A stretch of 64,000 nucleotides of DNA from DSOI01 sp041394885 (GTDB taxonomy: Bacteria; Acidobacteriota; Terriglobia; Bryobacterales; Bryobacteraceae), in NCBI GenBank assembly GCA_041394885.1, contig JAWKHI010000005.1, positions 1 to 64,000 on the forward strand. Reading direction: 5' to 3'. The first letter of the stretch is position 1. Each line of letters starts with the position of its first letter. This document shows positions 56,753 through 64,000 of the stretch, piece by piece. Both the position numbers and the translations under genes were made by a program. Under the pieces are notes generated by a model. The model worked only from the letters and a program-made list of their open reading frames with translations. It made no database searches and was not told where the DNA came from.

Positions 56753-58327
56753 TTATCGGGTGCGGCTGAGTGTGAACGTATGGAACGGTGTCAATTGATC
56801 GAGCTCGGATTCGGGCCGGCCGAGCTTCCAGCGGTACATCGCAAACTCGATTCGCTCGGCATGGAAGTCGACGATGGTGAAGCCATTATTCTCGATCGGA
56901 GCAAGATCGGTGGCCAGTTCGATGCCGGTCGCGATTTGCGGCGGCGTTCCGCGCGCCGCCGACGGCCATCCGCGCGGCCCCGTCGACACAGGCCCGCTCA
57001 GCACGGAATGGACAGGGTTTCGGCGCAGGTCCTGTGTTCCGTTGCGCTCGATGGCGCCGTGCGCCAAAGCGTGGAGATCGCCGCTGATGAACAAAGGAAT
57101 CCGCTCCATCGCGGAACACGCGTCGAGCAGCCGGTCATGCTGGCTTTTCCAGCCTTGCTGCCAGAAGTATTTCGGCTTGTCGATGCCAACCTTCCCGCTG
57201 TCGCTGAGCAGATCCGGATACCACTCGCCCCATTTGCCCGCTGTCCAAGCGATCGGCGTGGAAGGCACGTTGACGACGTGCGCGCACGGCGATTCGCGCA
57301 TCCGGCGCACCAGCCAGTCTTCCACGTTGCCGGGTACGAACCCGGCGTTGGGCCCTTTGAGCGTGAGATAACGGCGGCAGTCGTAGAGCAGAATTTCCGC
57401 GGCGCGGCCGAAACGCAGCGTACCGTAGCATTCGGCGAGCCCGGTTGCGCGATCGGCGGCCGACGCCCCGGGCAGCCCGGCCGGACGCCCGGCGTCGGGC
57501 AGGTGTTCCGGGAAGTAGAGATGCTGCGTTGCGCGGCCGAGTTGCATCATGAAGTGATCCGGGGGCAGGGAAACGCCGGCCGGAATGGCTTCGTCGTTTT
57601 CGAAATAATCGTGATCGTCCTGAATAAAATGCATCGGCGCGGAGCGAAACATCGTGCCGTAGAGATCGACGATCTGCGGGTCGACGGCGCGTTTCAGCTT
57701 GGCCTCATTCGGTGTGCCGAGAACGGGAATGTCGCGATCGAAATCGCCGCCCATCACGCTTTGGACGAACGCGGATCCGGCGGTCTGAAACTGGGCGCGC
57801 GTGAAGCGCTGGTCCCAGTAGACGTGATCGCCGTTGGCGATGACGGCGTCGGGCTTGGCGGCCAGCCCGGCGGCGAGAATCTTGCGGCGGTTTGCGATCG
57901 AGACCCAGTAGGGATCGCCGGAATCGGGAATGCGCTGGGCGTCGTTGCCGCCCGCGCAGGTGTAGATCATCAGGCGAAAGCGATCGACCGTTTCATCCGG
58001 ATGCGGGTAGGTTCGCAGGGGCCAGGGGTCGCACAGCGGTTTGCCGCGGCCGTCGTGAAGCCGCAAGGTGTAAGTGGTGGCCGGGCGGAGCCCGGTGGCG
58101 TCGAAATTCCAGAATTGGCCGGCAGTGTCCGAGCGCAGCCCGGGGACCTTGCGGCCATTCACCGCGAGCGACGGAGGCCGGTCGAGCGGTCGCAGAAACG
58201 ATGTCTTGATGCGAACGCGGTCATGCGACGCCGAGGGCAGCACGTGACGAAGCGATCCGGCGTTCCACGCCGCTGGCGCCGCTGTAGCGGCGGCGAGCGC
58301 GGATCCGGTGAAGACGCGGCGTGTCAT
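56753..58327 (-). CDS. PhoD-like metallophosphatase, exported
   Basis: 524 residues from the ATG in MTRRVFTGSALAAAT; in-frame starts at 58345 and 58357 exist. A twin-arginine-type signal (TRRVF) suggests Tat export. The metallophosphoesterase motifs are spread as in PhoD: MIYTCAGGNDAQ, NGDHVYWDQ, IQDDHDYFEND and ISGDLHALAHG. An N-terminal beta domain (about 45-115) precedes the catalytic part. PhoD enzymes hydrolyse phosphate mono- or diesters with Fe/Ca. It lies upstream of the cobalamin riboswitch on the same strand but is not controlled by it. The start overlaps the divergent DUF2064 gene if the longer form is used. Confidence 0.85.
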   Translation of the reverse strand: MTRRVFTGSALAAATAAPAAWNAGSLRHVLPSASHDRVRIKTSFLRPLDRPPSLAVNGRKVPGLRSDTAGQFWNFDATGLRPATTYTLRLHDGRGKPLCDPWPLRTYPHPDETVDRFRLMIYTCAGGNDAQRIPDSGDPYWVSIANRRKILAAGLAAKPDAVIANGDHVYWDQRFTRAQFQTAGSAFVQSVMGGDFDRDIPVLGTPNEAKLKRAVDPQIVDLYGTMFRSAPMHFIQDDHDYFENDEAIPAGVSLPPDHFMMQLGRATQHLYFPEHLPDAGRPAGLPGASAADRATGLAECYGTLRFGRAAEILLYDCRRYLTLKGPNAGFVPGNVEDWLVRRMRESPCAHVVNVPSTPIAWTAGKWGEWYPDLLSDSGKVGIDKPKYFWQQGWKSQHDRLLDACSAMERIPLFISGDLHALAHGAIERNGTQDLRRNPVHSVLSGPVSTGPRGWPSAARGTPPQIATGIELATDLAPIENNGFTIVDFHAERIEFAMYRWKLGRPESELDQLTPFHTFTLSRTR

Positions 58328-58343
58328 GATGCGGGAGACGGAC

Positions 58344-58913
58344 ATGCGGACACCCATTATATTGCCGGCGGTGATCGTGTTCGCGAAAGCGCCGGTTCCG
58401 GGCCGTGTGAAAACGCGTCTCGGGTTGCCACCGGAACAAGCAGCGCGGTTGCATTACGAATTCGTGGAAGCCACGCTACGAACCTGTGCCCAACTGGAAG
58501 CGCGCGTGGAACTCCACACCGACGCCGAGACCGAAGCCTGGCGCGATGCAAAGGTGGATCGGGCATTGCAGGTTCCCGGGGACTTGGGCGATCGGATGCT
58601 GGCGGCATTGCGTTCACGTCCAGCGCCGGTGATGATTGTCGGCAGCGACGCGCCGACGCTGCCGGCGGACCACTTGCGGGGCTTGCTCGGCCTTTTGCGC
58701 GAAGCCGATGTAGCGTTGGGACCCACCGAGGACGGTGGTTATTACGCGATCGCATGCCGCCGCACCGAAGTCCGGATGTTCGCCGGTGTGGAATGGTCCA
58801 CCGATCGCACGTTGGCGCAGACGGTGGCGTCGTGCGAGGCGTGCGGGTTGACCGTCGCACTGGGTGAACGTTGGTTCGACGTGGACACTCCGGCGGATTT
58901 GGCGCGGATTTAG
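58344..58913 (+). CDS. DUF2064/TIGR04282-type glycosyltransferase-like protein
   Basis: 189 residues from the ATG in MRTPIILPAVIVFAKAPVPG. VIVFAKAPVPGRVKTRL is the nucleotide-binding start of a GT-A-like fold and PTEDGGYYAIAC lies at the expected sugar site. TIGR04282 proteins are described as arsenosugar-pathway glycosyltransferases, but no arsenic genes are here, so that label is only a family name. The upstream in-frame ATG at 58308 would overlap the PhoD gene. Convergent with the MFS gene, with four bases of overlap. Confidence 0.82.
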   Translation: MRTPIILPAVIVFAKAPVPGRVKTRLGLPPEQAARLHYEFVEATLRTCAQLEARVELHTDAETEAWRDAKVDRALQVPGDLGDRMLAALRSRPAPVMIVGSDAPTLPADHLRGLLGLLREADVALGPTEDGGYYAIACRRTEVRMFAGVEWSTDRTLAQTVASCEACGLTVALGERWFDVDTPADLARI

Positions 58914-60181
58914 GCGGCGGGTTCGGGATTTACGCGGAGCCAGACGACGGCGGCGGCGAGGTTCAGCGCGACGGCGACGAACAGAAAAATGTTCCAATCG
59001 TGCCAGGTTTCGAGAACCCAGCCGTTGAAGGTGGGGGAGACGAAACCGGCGAGATTCGACGCGGCGTTCATCAATCCGGCGGCAGCGCCGCCGCGGGCGC
59101 CGCCGATGTCGAGCGCCGAAGCCCATGCCGCGCCGAGAAAGAGATCGACGCCGATGGCGCCGGATGCCATGAGCACGGCGGCGAGGCGAGGGTCGGCGCA
59201 CCAGATTCCGGCCGAGAGCAGCAATCCGGCGAGAGTCAGCGACGCCGTCCCGATGCATGTGCGGGCGCGGCGAGGCGACAGGCGGCGGCCGAGCAGGTCA
59301 GTCAGTAATCCGCCGAGCCATGTAGCGAAAACGCCGAACAGGAACGGCAGCCCGGCGTAGCGGGCCGATTCGCCGAGCGTCATTTTGCGGGCCTCCATCA
59401 GGTACGTGGGAAACCACGTGATGTAGAACTGCCAGAGAAACGTGCAGCCGAAGGCGACGGCGAGCAGCGCCCACATGCGCGATGAGCCGAGCAATCCGCG
59501 CCAGCCGGCACTGTCCGACGGCGCGATCTGTGGTGCTTCGCCGATGATGGCGCGTTCGGCGCCGTTGACGGCGCGATGTTCGCCGGGTGTATTGCGGAAC
59601 CACCAGTGCCAGACGGCGGCGGCGGCGATCCCGAGTGTAGCGAAGACGACAAACACGGTTCGCCAACCGTAGGCGGCGACGATGGCGGCGGCGACGACCG
59701 GCGTGACGGCTCCGCCGAGGCGTCCGCCGCCAAGGAAGAATCCGAATGCGGAAGAGCGTTCGCGGACGGGCACCCATTGCCGGAACGCGGCGGCGACCGA
59801 CGGCGAGAGAGCGGCTTCGAGCCCACCGAAGACGAAGCGAATGACTAGCAGCGAGCCGAGGCTCCAGGCGGCGGCGGTGAGTCCGGTGAAGACGGACCAG
59901 CCGAGGATGGCGACGGTGACGAGGGTGCGAGCGCCGTAGCGATCCGCGGCGGCGCCCCACGGAGTCTGGCCGAGAAAATACGACAGGCTGAAGATGCTGT
60001 AGACGAGGCCCATGGCCGTGGCGGAGAGGGCAAACTCGTCGCGCATGAGCGGGCCGGCGATGGAGATGCAGGCACGGTCTGTGTAGCAGACGAAATTGAC
60101 GGCGAGGGCGAGCAAAACGATGGAGTATCGGACGCGGGTGGGTGCGCCGGTGGAGGCGCCGGTGGAGGCTGGGCTGGGCAC
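58910..60181 (-). CDS. MFS transporter, ACS-like (organic anion) type
   Basis: 423 residues from a GTG start, 12 membrane helices. YTDRACISIAGPLMRDEF in helix 1 and WGAAADRYGARTLVTVAI in loop 2-3 are typical of the anion:cation symporter branch of the major facilitator family, which takes up sugar acids and small carboxylates. The hydrolase gene upstream ends one base before the start, and the products may belong to one pathway. Substrate unassigned. Confidence 0.85.
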   Translation of the reverse strand: MPSPASTGASTGAPTRVRYSIVLLALAVNFVCYTDRACISIAGPLMRDEFALSATAMGLVYSIFSLSYFLGQTPWGAAADRYGARTLVTVAILGWSVFTGLTAAAWSLGSLLVIRFVFGGLEAALSPSVAAAFRQWVPVRERSSAFGFFLGGGRLGGAVTPVVAAAIVAAYGWRTVFVVFATLGIAAAAVWHWWFRNTPGEHRAVNGAERAIIGEAPQIAPSDSAGWRGLLGSSRMWALLAVAFGCTFLWQFYITWFPTYLMEARKMTLGESARYAGLPFLFGVFATWLGGLLTDLLGRRLSPRRARTCIGTASLTLAGLLLSAGIWCADPRLAAVLMASGAIGVDLFLGAAWASALDIGGARGGAAAGLMNAASNLAGFVSPTFNGWVLETWHDWNIFLFVAVALNLAAAVVWLRVNPEPAA

Positions 60182-61093
60182 TTAGTGTTTGAGCCAGTCC
60201 ACCATGCGTTGGGAAACGAGATCGGCGGCGTCCCAGTGGGACCAGTGTCCGGCGCCGGGAATGGTGACGATGGTGAGGTCGCTTTCCACCCATTGCCAGG
60301 TGTCGTTGAGCGCGCCGGGCAGCAGGGCTTTATCGTCCAGGCCGTGGAACAGCAGCACGGGCGCCTTGACCTTGACCACTTCGCCGGAGGGTTCCTGGTA
60401 GGGAGGGCGCGGGTAGTTCCGCTTGTAGTAGTCAAGCATCGATTCGAAGCTCGAGCGGCGAAACGCTTCGATGTACCGGGGGCGTTCGGCTTCCGGCACG
60501 GCGAACGAGGCGAGCCCTTCGGCGGTTAATTTCGTGTGCGCGCCGGGCTGTTGGAAGTCCCGCGCGTATTGCGAGTTCTTCTGCTGTTCGGGATTCCGCG
60601 CCAGTTCGCGTGCAAGGCCGCGCGGATGGGGCAAGTTGACGACGATGAGCTTCTCCACCGCTTGCGGCGCGTACATCGCCACAGACCACGCCACCGCGCC
60701 TCCCCAATCGTGACCGGCGACGACGGCGCGATCGCGTCCGGCGTGGCGTATGACGGCGACCACGTCACCGACCAGGAGCTTCATATCGTAGGACTCGACG
60801 CCTTCGGGCTTGTCACTGAGGTTATAGCCGCGCATGTCGATGGCGGCGACGCGGTGCGATTTCGAGAGCGCGTCCATCTGGTGACGCCAGGAATACCAGA
60901 AGTCCGGGAAGCCGTGGATCATGACGACGAGTGGCGCGTCTTTGGGACCGAGCGCGGCGTAGTGGATCTTGACGCCAGCGGAATCGGCGTACCGGTGTTC
61001 GACGCGTGTTTCGAGATCGTTCACGGCGGACCTCCCTTGGGCGGCGCACGCCAGCATCGCAGACGCGAGGGTGAAGCCACGAATTATACTCAT
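60182..61093 (-). CDS. Epoxide-hydrolase-like alpha/beta hydrolase, exported
   Basis: 303 residues with a probable signal peptide (1-23). HGFPDFWYSW (60-69) provides the oxyanion-hole HGXP, Asp129 in AGHDWGGAVAW is the nucleophile typical of epoxide hydrolases and haloalkane dehalogenases, and the catalytic His sits in GAGHWSHWD near the C-terminus. The lid contains Tyr residues, including YKRNYP, which fit epoxide activation. It precedes the MFS gene by one base. It is divergent from the ligase gene, with only four bases between the two ATGs. Confidence 0.87.
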   Translation of the reverse strand: MSIIRGFTLASAMLACAAQGRSAVNDLETRVEHRYADSAGVKIHYAALGPKDAPLVVMIHGFPDFWYSWRHQMDALSKSHRVAAIDMRGYNLSDKPEGVESYDMKLLVGDVVAVIRHAGRDRAVVAGHDWGGAVAWSVAMYAPQAVEKLIVVNLPHPRGLARELARNPEQQKNSQYARDFQQPGAHTKLTAEGLASFAVPEAERPRYIEAFRRSSFESMLDYYKRNYPRPPYQEPSGEVVKVKAPVLLFHGLDDKALLPGALNDTWQWVESDLTIVTIPGAGHWSHWDAADLVSQRMVDWLKH

Positions 61094-61097
61094 ACTG

Positions 61098-62198
61098 ATG
61101 TCAACCGCTACCTATGCTAGCGCGGAGATCGCGGCCTCGGCGGCCGCGGCGCGCCAGAAGTTGGATGCGCATGTGCGCGAGATCGTGCAATGGCACTTCA
61201 GTCCGGAGACGGGATGCCCGTTCTGGCTGGACTACAAGACCAAGCTCGGGTGGGATCCGATCGCGGAGGTGCAGAGCTACGACGATCTGGACAAGTTTCC
61301 GTTTTTCGAGGACGACTGGCTGCGGGGCGGTCCGGTGAGCCGGTGGGTTCCGAAGGGGCTGGCTGGGAAGCCGGTGTATGTGTTCGAGACGGGCGGGTCG
61401 ACGGGGATTCCGAAGTCGCGGGTGCAGATGGACGATTTCCGGATCGACTATGAGATGTTCAGCGATACGCTGCCGGACGAGTATTTCCCGAAGGGGGCGG
61501 ATTGGATTTCCGTGGGGCCGACGGGTCCGCGGCGGCTGCGGCTGGCGGTGGAGCATCTGGCGCAACATCGAGGCGGAATTTGTTTTGGGCTGGACCTGGA
61601 TCCGCGTTGGGTGGTGAAGCTAGTGAAGGCGGGCCAGATGCAATGGATGGAGCGTTACAAGCAGCACGTGGTGGACCAAGCATTGACGATTCTGCGCGCC
61701 AACGACAACGTGAAGTGCATGTTCACGACGCCGAAGCTGCTGGAAGCCCTGTGCGAGAAGGTGAACCTGAGCAAGGCGGGGATCACGGGCGTTTTTTGCG
61801 GCGGGACCGAGATGACGCCGAAGTTCCATCGTCTGGCGGTGGAAGAGTTGCTGGGGCCGGACGTCTATTTTGCGCCGACGTACGGCAACACACTCATGGG
61901 GCTGGCGGTGCACCGGAAGCCGGAGCCGAAGGACGACTGGGCGATCATTTACTATCCTCCGTCGCCGCGAGCGATGCTGGAGGTGGTGGACCCGGACGAG
62001 CCGCGCAAGCTGGTGGAGTACGGACAGACGGGCCGAGTGCGGTTGACGACGCTGACGAAGGAGACGTTCATCCCGCGGTTTTTGGAACGGGACGAGTGCG
62101 AGCGGGAGGCTCCGTGTGCGCAGTTCCCGTGGGATGGGGTCCGGAACGTGCGGCCGTTTTCGCGATTTGGGACGAGTGTGGTGGAAGGGGTTTATTAA
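61098..62198 (+). CDS. Adenylate-forming (phenylacetate-CoA ligase-like) enzyme
   Basis: 366 residues from the ATG at 61098; upstream frame is a shadow of the hydrolase. ETGGSTGIPKS (97-107) is the phosphate-binding loop of acyl-adenylating enzymes, and GVFCGGTEMTPKFHRLAVEE with APTYGNTLMG follow in the order of the adenine and acyl sites. It is shorter than usual (normally 430-550) and the C-terminal swivelling domain is reduced (GRVRLTTLTKETFIPRFL). It could activate an aromatic or acyl substrate for a biosynthetic or catabolic step. No thiolation domain is nearby. Confidence 0.75.
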   Translation: MSTATYASAEIAASAAAARQKLDAHVREIVQWHFSPETGCPFWLDYKTKLGWDPIAEVQSYDDLDKFPFFEDDWLRGGPVSRWVPKGLAGKPVYVFETGGSTGIPKSRVQMDDFRIDYEMFSDTLPDEYFPKGADWISVGPTGPRRLRLAVEHLAQHRGGICFGLDLDPRWVVKLVKAGQMQWMERYKQHVVDQALTILRANDNVKCMFTTPKLLEALCEKVNLSKAGITGVFCGGTEMTPKFHRLAVEELLGPDVYFAPTYGNTLMGLAVHRKPEPKDDWAIIYYPPSPRAMLEVVDPDEPRKLVEYGQTGRVRLTTLTKETFIPRFLERDECEREAPCAQFPWDGVRNVRPFSRFGTSVVEGVY

Positions 62199-62772
62199 GA
62201 GGCCGCGGGCCGGTGGCTTTGTTTCCGCAGAATCGCATTTTTGAGCGCCGGGGTTGGACGTGCGGGTGATTTTTGTGGAAATAATCCCCATTTCGGTGGC
62301 TTTGTTTCTGTAATTTCGATTTTTCGGCGTGTGGTTCTGGGCGGAAGGATGTGCCGGAAGGGTGACGGAGGCTGGGATGGCGGCCTGAGGCTGCGGTGGC
62401 TTTGTTCCCGCAGATTTCGTTTTTTGGATGGACTTGGCCGGGCGTTGGCGGTGTTGGGGGGTGAGCACGGAGATCGGGCGTGGCGATGCCGTCGCGATGA
62501 GTTGTACCTGTTCCATTGTTCCTCCGATAGAGACGGTAGCGCGGCGCGGCTGGGCGCGAGGCAAACCGATCCGGGGATGTGGTTGAGGGAGTGGGAGATA
62601 TTCTTTTTCGCGATGTGGAAACGTCGCTCCCTGGGCGGTTTGCGAGGACGGCGCCGAACGACATCGTCGAGTGGGCGGGGTGTTGAGCGCTGCTGCTGAT
62701 CGTGGCGGCCGGCCGGATGGCGGGGCCGACAGCGGCACGTGCGTGGCTTCAACTGGATCCTGATAAAGTCGA
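62199..62772. repeat. Gene-free stretch with three ~33-bp dispersed repeats
   Basis: Copies at 62212-62245, 62295-62327 and 62395-62428 share GGTGGCTTTGTTTCCGCAGA and a T-rich tail, spaced 83 and 100 bases apart. They are imperfect, not regularly spaced as in CRISPR, and have no adjacent cas gene. The remaining DNA (62429-62772) shows no gene. Confidence 0.8.
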
Positions 62773-62988
62773 GTGCTGAAATATCGTGTCTATTTCGAGC
62801 AGGAGGAGGACGGAATGTTCGTCGCGACTTGTCCTGCCCTACCCGGGTGCATTTCCCAGGGGCAGACACGTTCGGAAGCTGCCGATCCTATCCGCGAGGC
62901 GGTGGAAGGTTATCTGCTCAGTCTGAAGAAACACGGCGAGCCGGTGCCGCCCGGTATGTTCGACGAAATCATTGAGGTCGCGGTCTAA
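62773..62988 (+). CDS. hicB: HicB-type antitoxin
   Basis: 71 residues from a GTG. YRVYFEQEEDGMFVATCPAL and PGCISQGQTRSEAADPIREA are the N-terminal HicB fold (partial RNase H-like), without a C-terminal DNA-binding domain. It normally neutralises the HicA mRNA interferase. The hicA relic starts at the last base of its stop (TAATG). The gene itself is intact, so it may act as a solitary regulator or be decaying too. Confidence 0.85.
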   Translation: MLKYRVYFEQEEDGMFVATCPALPGCISQGQTRSEAADPIREAVEGYLLSLKKHGEPVPPGMFDEIIEVAV

Positions 62989-63109
62989 TGCAGCTGCCGG
63001 GTAGTCTCCGGCAGCAATGCAGCAAAGGCACTCCGCAAGCTGAGGTACGCCGCGGGCGTTGATTCGGGAAGCCGGTCTAACCGTCGATGAGTTTTCGTGT
63101 CTGCTGTAG
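62988..63109 (+). pseudogene. hicA: hicA toxin relic, one-base insertion and internal deletion
   Basis: The ATG overlaps the hicB stop. Removing an extra A near 63003 restores MQLPGVSGSNAAKALRKLRY, the usual HicA start. In the third frame, directly afterwards, LIREAGLTVDEFSCLL ends at TAG 63107-63109, the usual HicA end. The central RNase-active segment with its His (GSH) is missing, roughly 25-30 residues. The toxin must be dead. Confidence 0.85.
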
Positions 63110-63375
63110 TTTGACCTCCGGGCGGTGCTGCCCTCCGGCCCGGCTCGCGGAAAGCAGGCGCCCAGAATCGAGGCTTGCAGTTCTGCCTGAGAAGTCCTGT
63201 GAACGGCCTGGGCGCACTAGCGAATGGTCGTCCTGTCCGCCCCACTGCCTCTCAGTGGGGTTGCCGCGGCCGCATGGTCGACAAGGAGCCGGCTGCTGGA
63301 TCCGGGTGCTGGCGCGCGCGGACCCTGAGTGGGAGCCTCGGACCCATTGGCGTGGCAGTGCAGTTCATCAAAGCG

Positions 63376-63633
63376 TCAGGTGAACCGGATTGTTGCCAGC
63401 AGTTGCTCGAGCCCGGGAACAGCGGCCGCCAACCGCGCTTGGTCCACCTCCGCGCCCGAGACGCTGAACGCCCGAATCTCCAGGCCGGAAACGATGACTA
63501 CGGCGACGGGCTCCTTGTGTGCGTAGGCCGAGAACCCATTGCCCGCGACGTGGCCGTCGAGAATGACCTCCTCAATGGGAACGATGGTGAGTCCGGAGGC
63601 GGCGATTGGCGGGGCTGCTCTTAGATCCCTCAT
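63376..63633 (-). CDS. Small protein beside DUF2953, possibly GerW/YtfJ-like
   Basis: 85 residues from an ATG. GLTIVPIEEVILDGHV and PVAVVIVSGLEIRAFSV resemble the ends of the spore-protein-like GerW/YtfJ family, but the Gly-rich centre is shortened. In other bacteria GerW and DUF2953 genes are neighbours, and the DUF2953 gene ends nine bases upstream here. No spore function is implied. Family assignment is tentative. Confidence 0.5.
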   Translation of the reverse strand: MRDLRAAPPIAASGLTIVPIEEVILDGHVAGNGFSAYAHKEPVAVVIVSGLEIRAFSVSGAEVDQARLAAAVPGLEQLLATIRFT

Positions 63634-63642
63634 TTCGGAAAC

Positions 63643-64000
63643 TCAACCGCCAGAGTGCGCCCGCGTCCAGATGACCCGCACCATGGCAGGCGAGAGCAAC
63701 AACATGGCGACGATCCAGGCCAGTTGGGCCGGGAAGATCCTGATCTTCCCCTGTGTTTCGAGGGCCAGCGTTTCGCCGGAGAACTCAGGCGCAACGTCCA
63801 GCGTTACGTCCGGGTGGCTGCCGAGGAGAGCGAGGATAGGAGCCGCGGCGCCCCAGAGCAACCCGGTTTCGGCGGGGTCACAGAGGCCCAACCGCAGGTG
63901 CAGCGAAAGTTCGCGAAGGCGGATGGCCGCCGTGATTCCGCGGAGAAAGCGCGCCAGACATGCGCGCAACGGCGCATCGCGCAATGCCCGGAGCGGGGAG
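63643..64000 (-). CDS. DUF2953 membrane-associated protein, 5' end outside window
   Basis: The frame is open to the window edge, so the start is missing; at least 118 residues are visible. LHLRLGLCDPAETGLLWGAA is the DUF2953 signature, followed by DVTLDVAPEFSGETL and a C-terminal hydrophobic segment (AQLAWIVAMLLLSPAMVRVI). Function unknown; in other genomes it is found next to GerW/YtfJ, as seems to be the case here. Confidence 0.75.
   Translation of the reverse strand, partial: SPLRALRDAPLRACLARFLRGITAAIRLRELSLHLRLGLCDPAETGLLWGAAAPILALLGSHPDVTLDVAPEFSGETLALETQGKIRIFPAQLAWIVAMLLLSPAMVRVIWTRAHSGG

Noticed and set aside
62212..62428. CRISPR array
   Set aside because: Only three imperfect copies with unequal spacing and no cas genes.

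Overview
GC-rich bacterial chromosome fragment, most likely from an Acidobacteriota lineage near Solibacter/Bryobacter. This is inferred from an ADOP-type duplicated-permease ABC protein, a carboxypeptidase-regulatory TonB receptor, large secreted propeller proteins ending in a Cys-containing 'VLIN..LDG..CYVAY' repeat, the futalosine menaquinone route, and a CHAT protein linked to a sigma factor. No rRNA, tRNA, CRISPR array or transposase was seen.

Layout. 1-4.5 kb: an overlapping catabolic operon (AtuA-family protein, its small partner, a crotonase, a penicillin-acylase-like hydrolase). 4.5-9.3 kb: mqnC plus a receiver-like protein, divergent from an oxidative pentose phosphate operon (zwf, opcA, pgl). 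9.3-20 kb, minus strand: a J-domain protein, two TPR lipoprotein-like or exported proteins, a trypsin-fold protease, a repeat-bearing unknown protein, a zinc-finger/TPR/CHAT caspase-like protein and an ECF sigma factor, with an M48 protease divergent from them. 20-28 kb: a decayed accessory region with relics of parD, aroE, argF, a methyltransferase and an AT-richer surface protein, beside an apparently intact MazF-type module and a DUF998 membrane protein. 28-34 kb: two large exported proteins and DUF1697.

34-39.5 kb is the region of greatest interest. Two exported leucine-rich-repeat proteins, a radical SAM protein and an ATP-grasp enzyme form a tight minus-strand operon. The radical SAM frame runs into TGA directly after Cys and then reads Ala-Glu-Pro: a Cys-Sec-Ala-Glu-Pro tail. 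A bacterial SECIS-like hairpin begins 12 nt after the TGA, and its 3' arm contains the TTG start codon of the ATP-grasp gene.

39.5-64 kb: a class A penicillin-binding protein, a carbonic anhydrase with a SulP transporter, tandem DUF6311-like membrane proteins, murB divergent from DUF2461, a cobalamin riboswitch upstream of a TonB receptor and an ADOP permease, a PhoD-like phosphatase, DUF2064, an MFS transporter, an epoxide-hydrolase-like enzyme, an adenylate-forming ligase, a cluster of short repeats, hicB with a broken hicA, and a DUF2953 protein cut by the window end. Many relics share the pattern of clean family motifs split between frames. Most sit between 20 and 28 kb, which favours real decay over uniform sequencing error, but reads would be needed to settle each frameshift.
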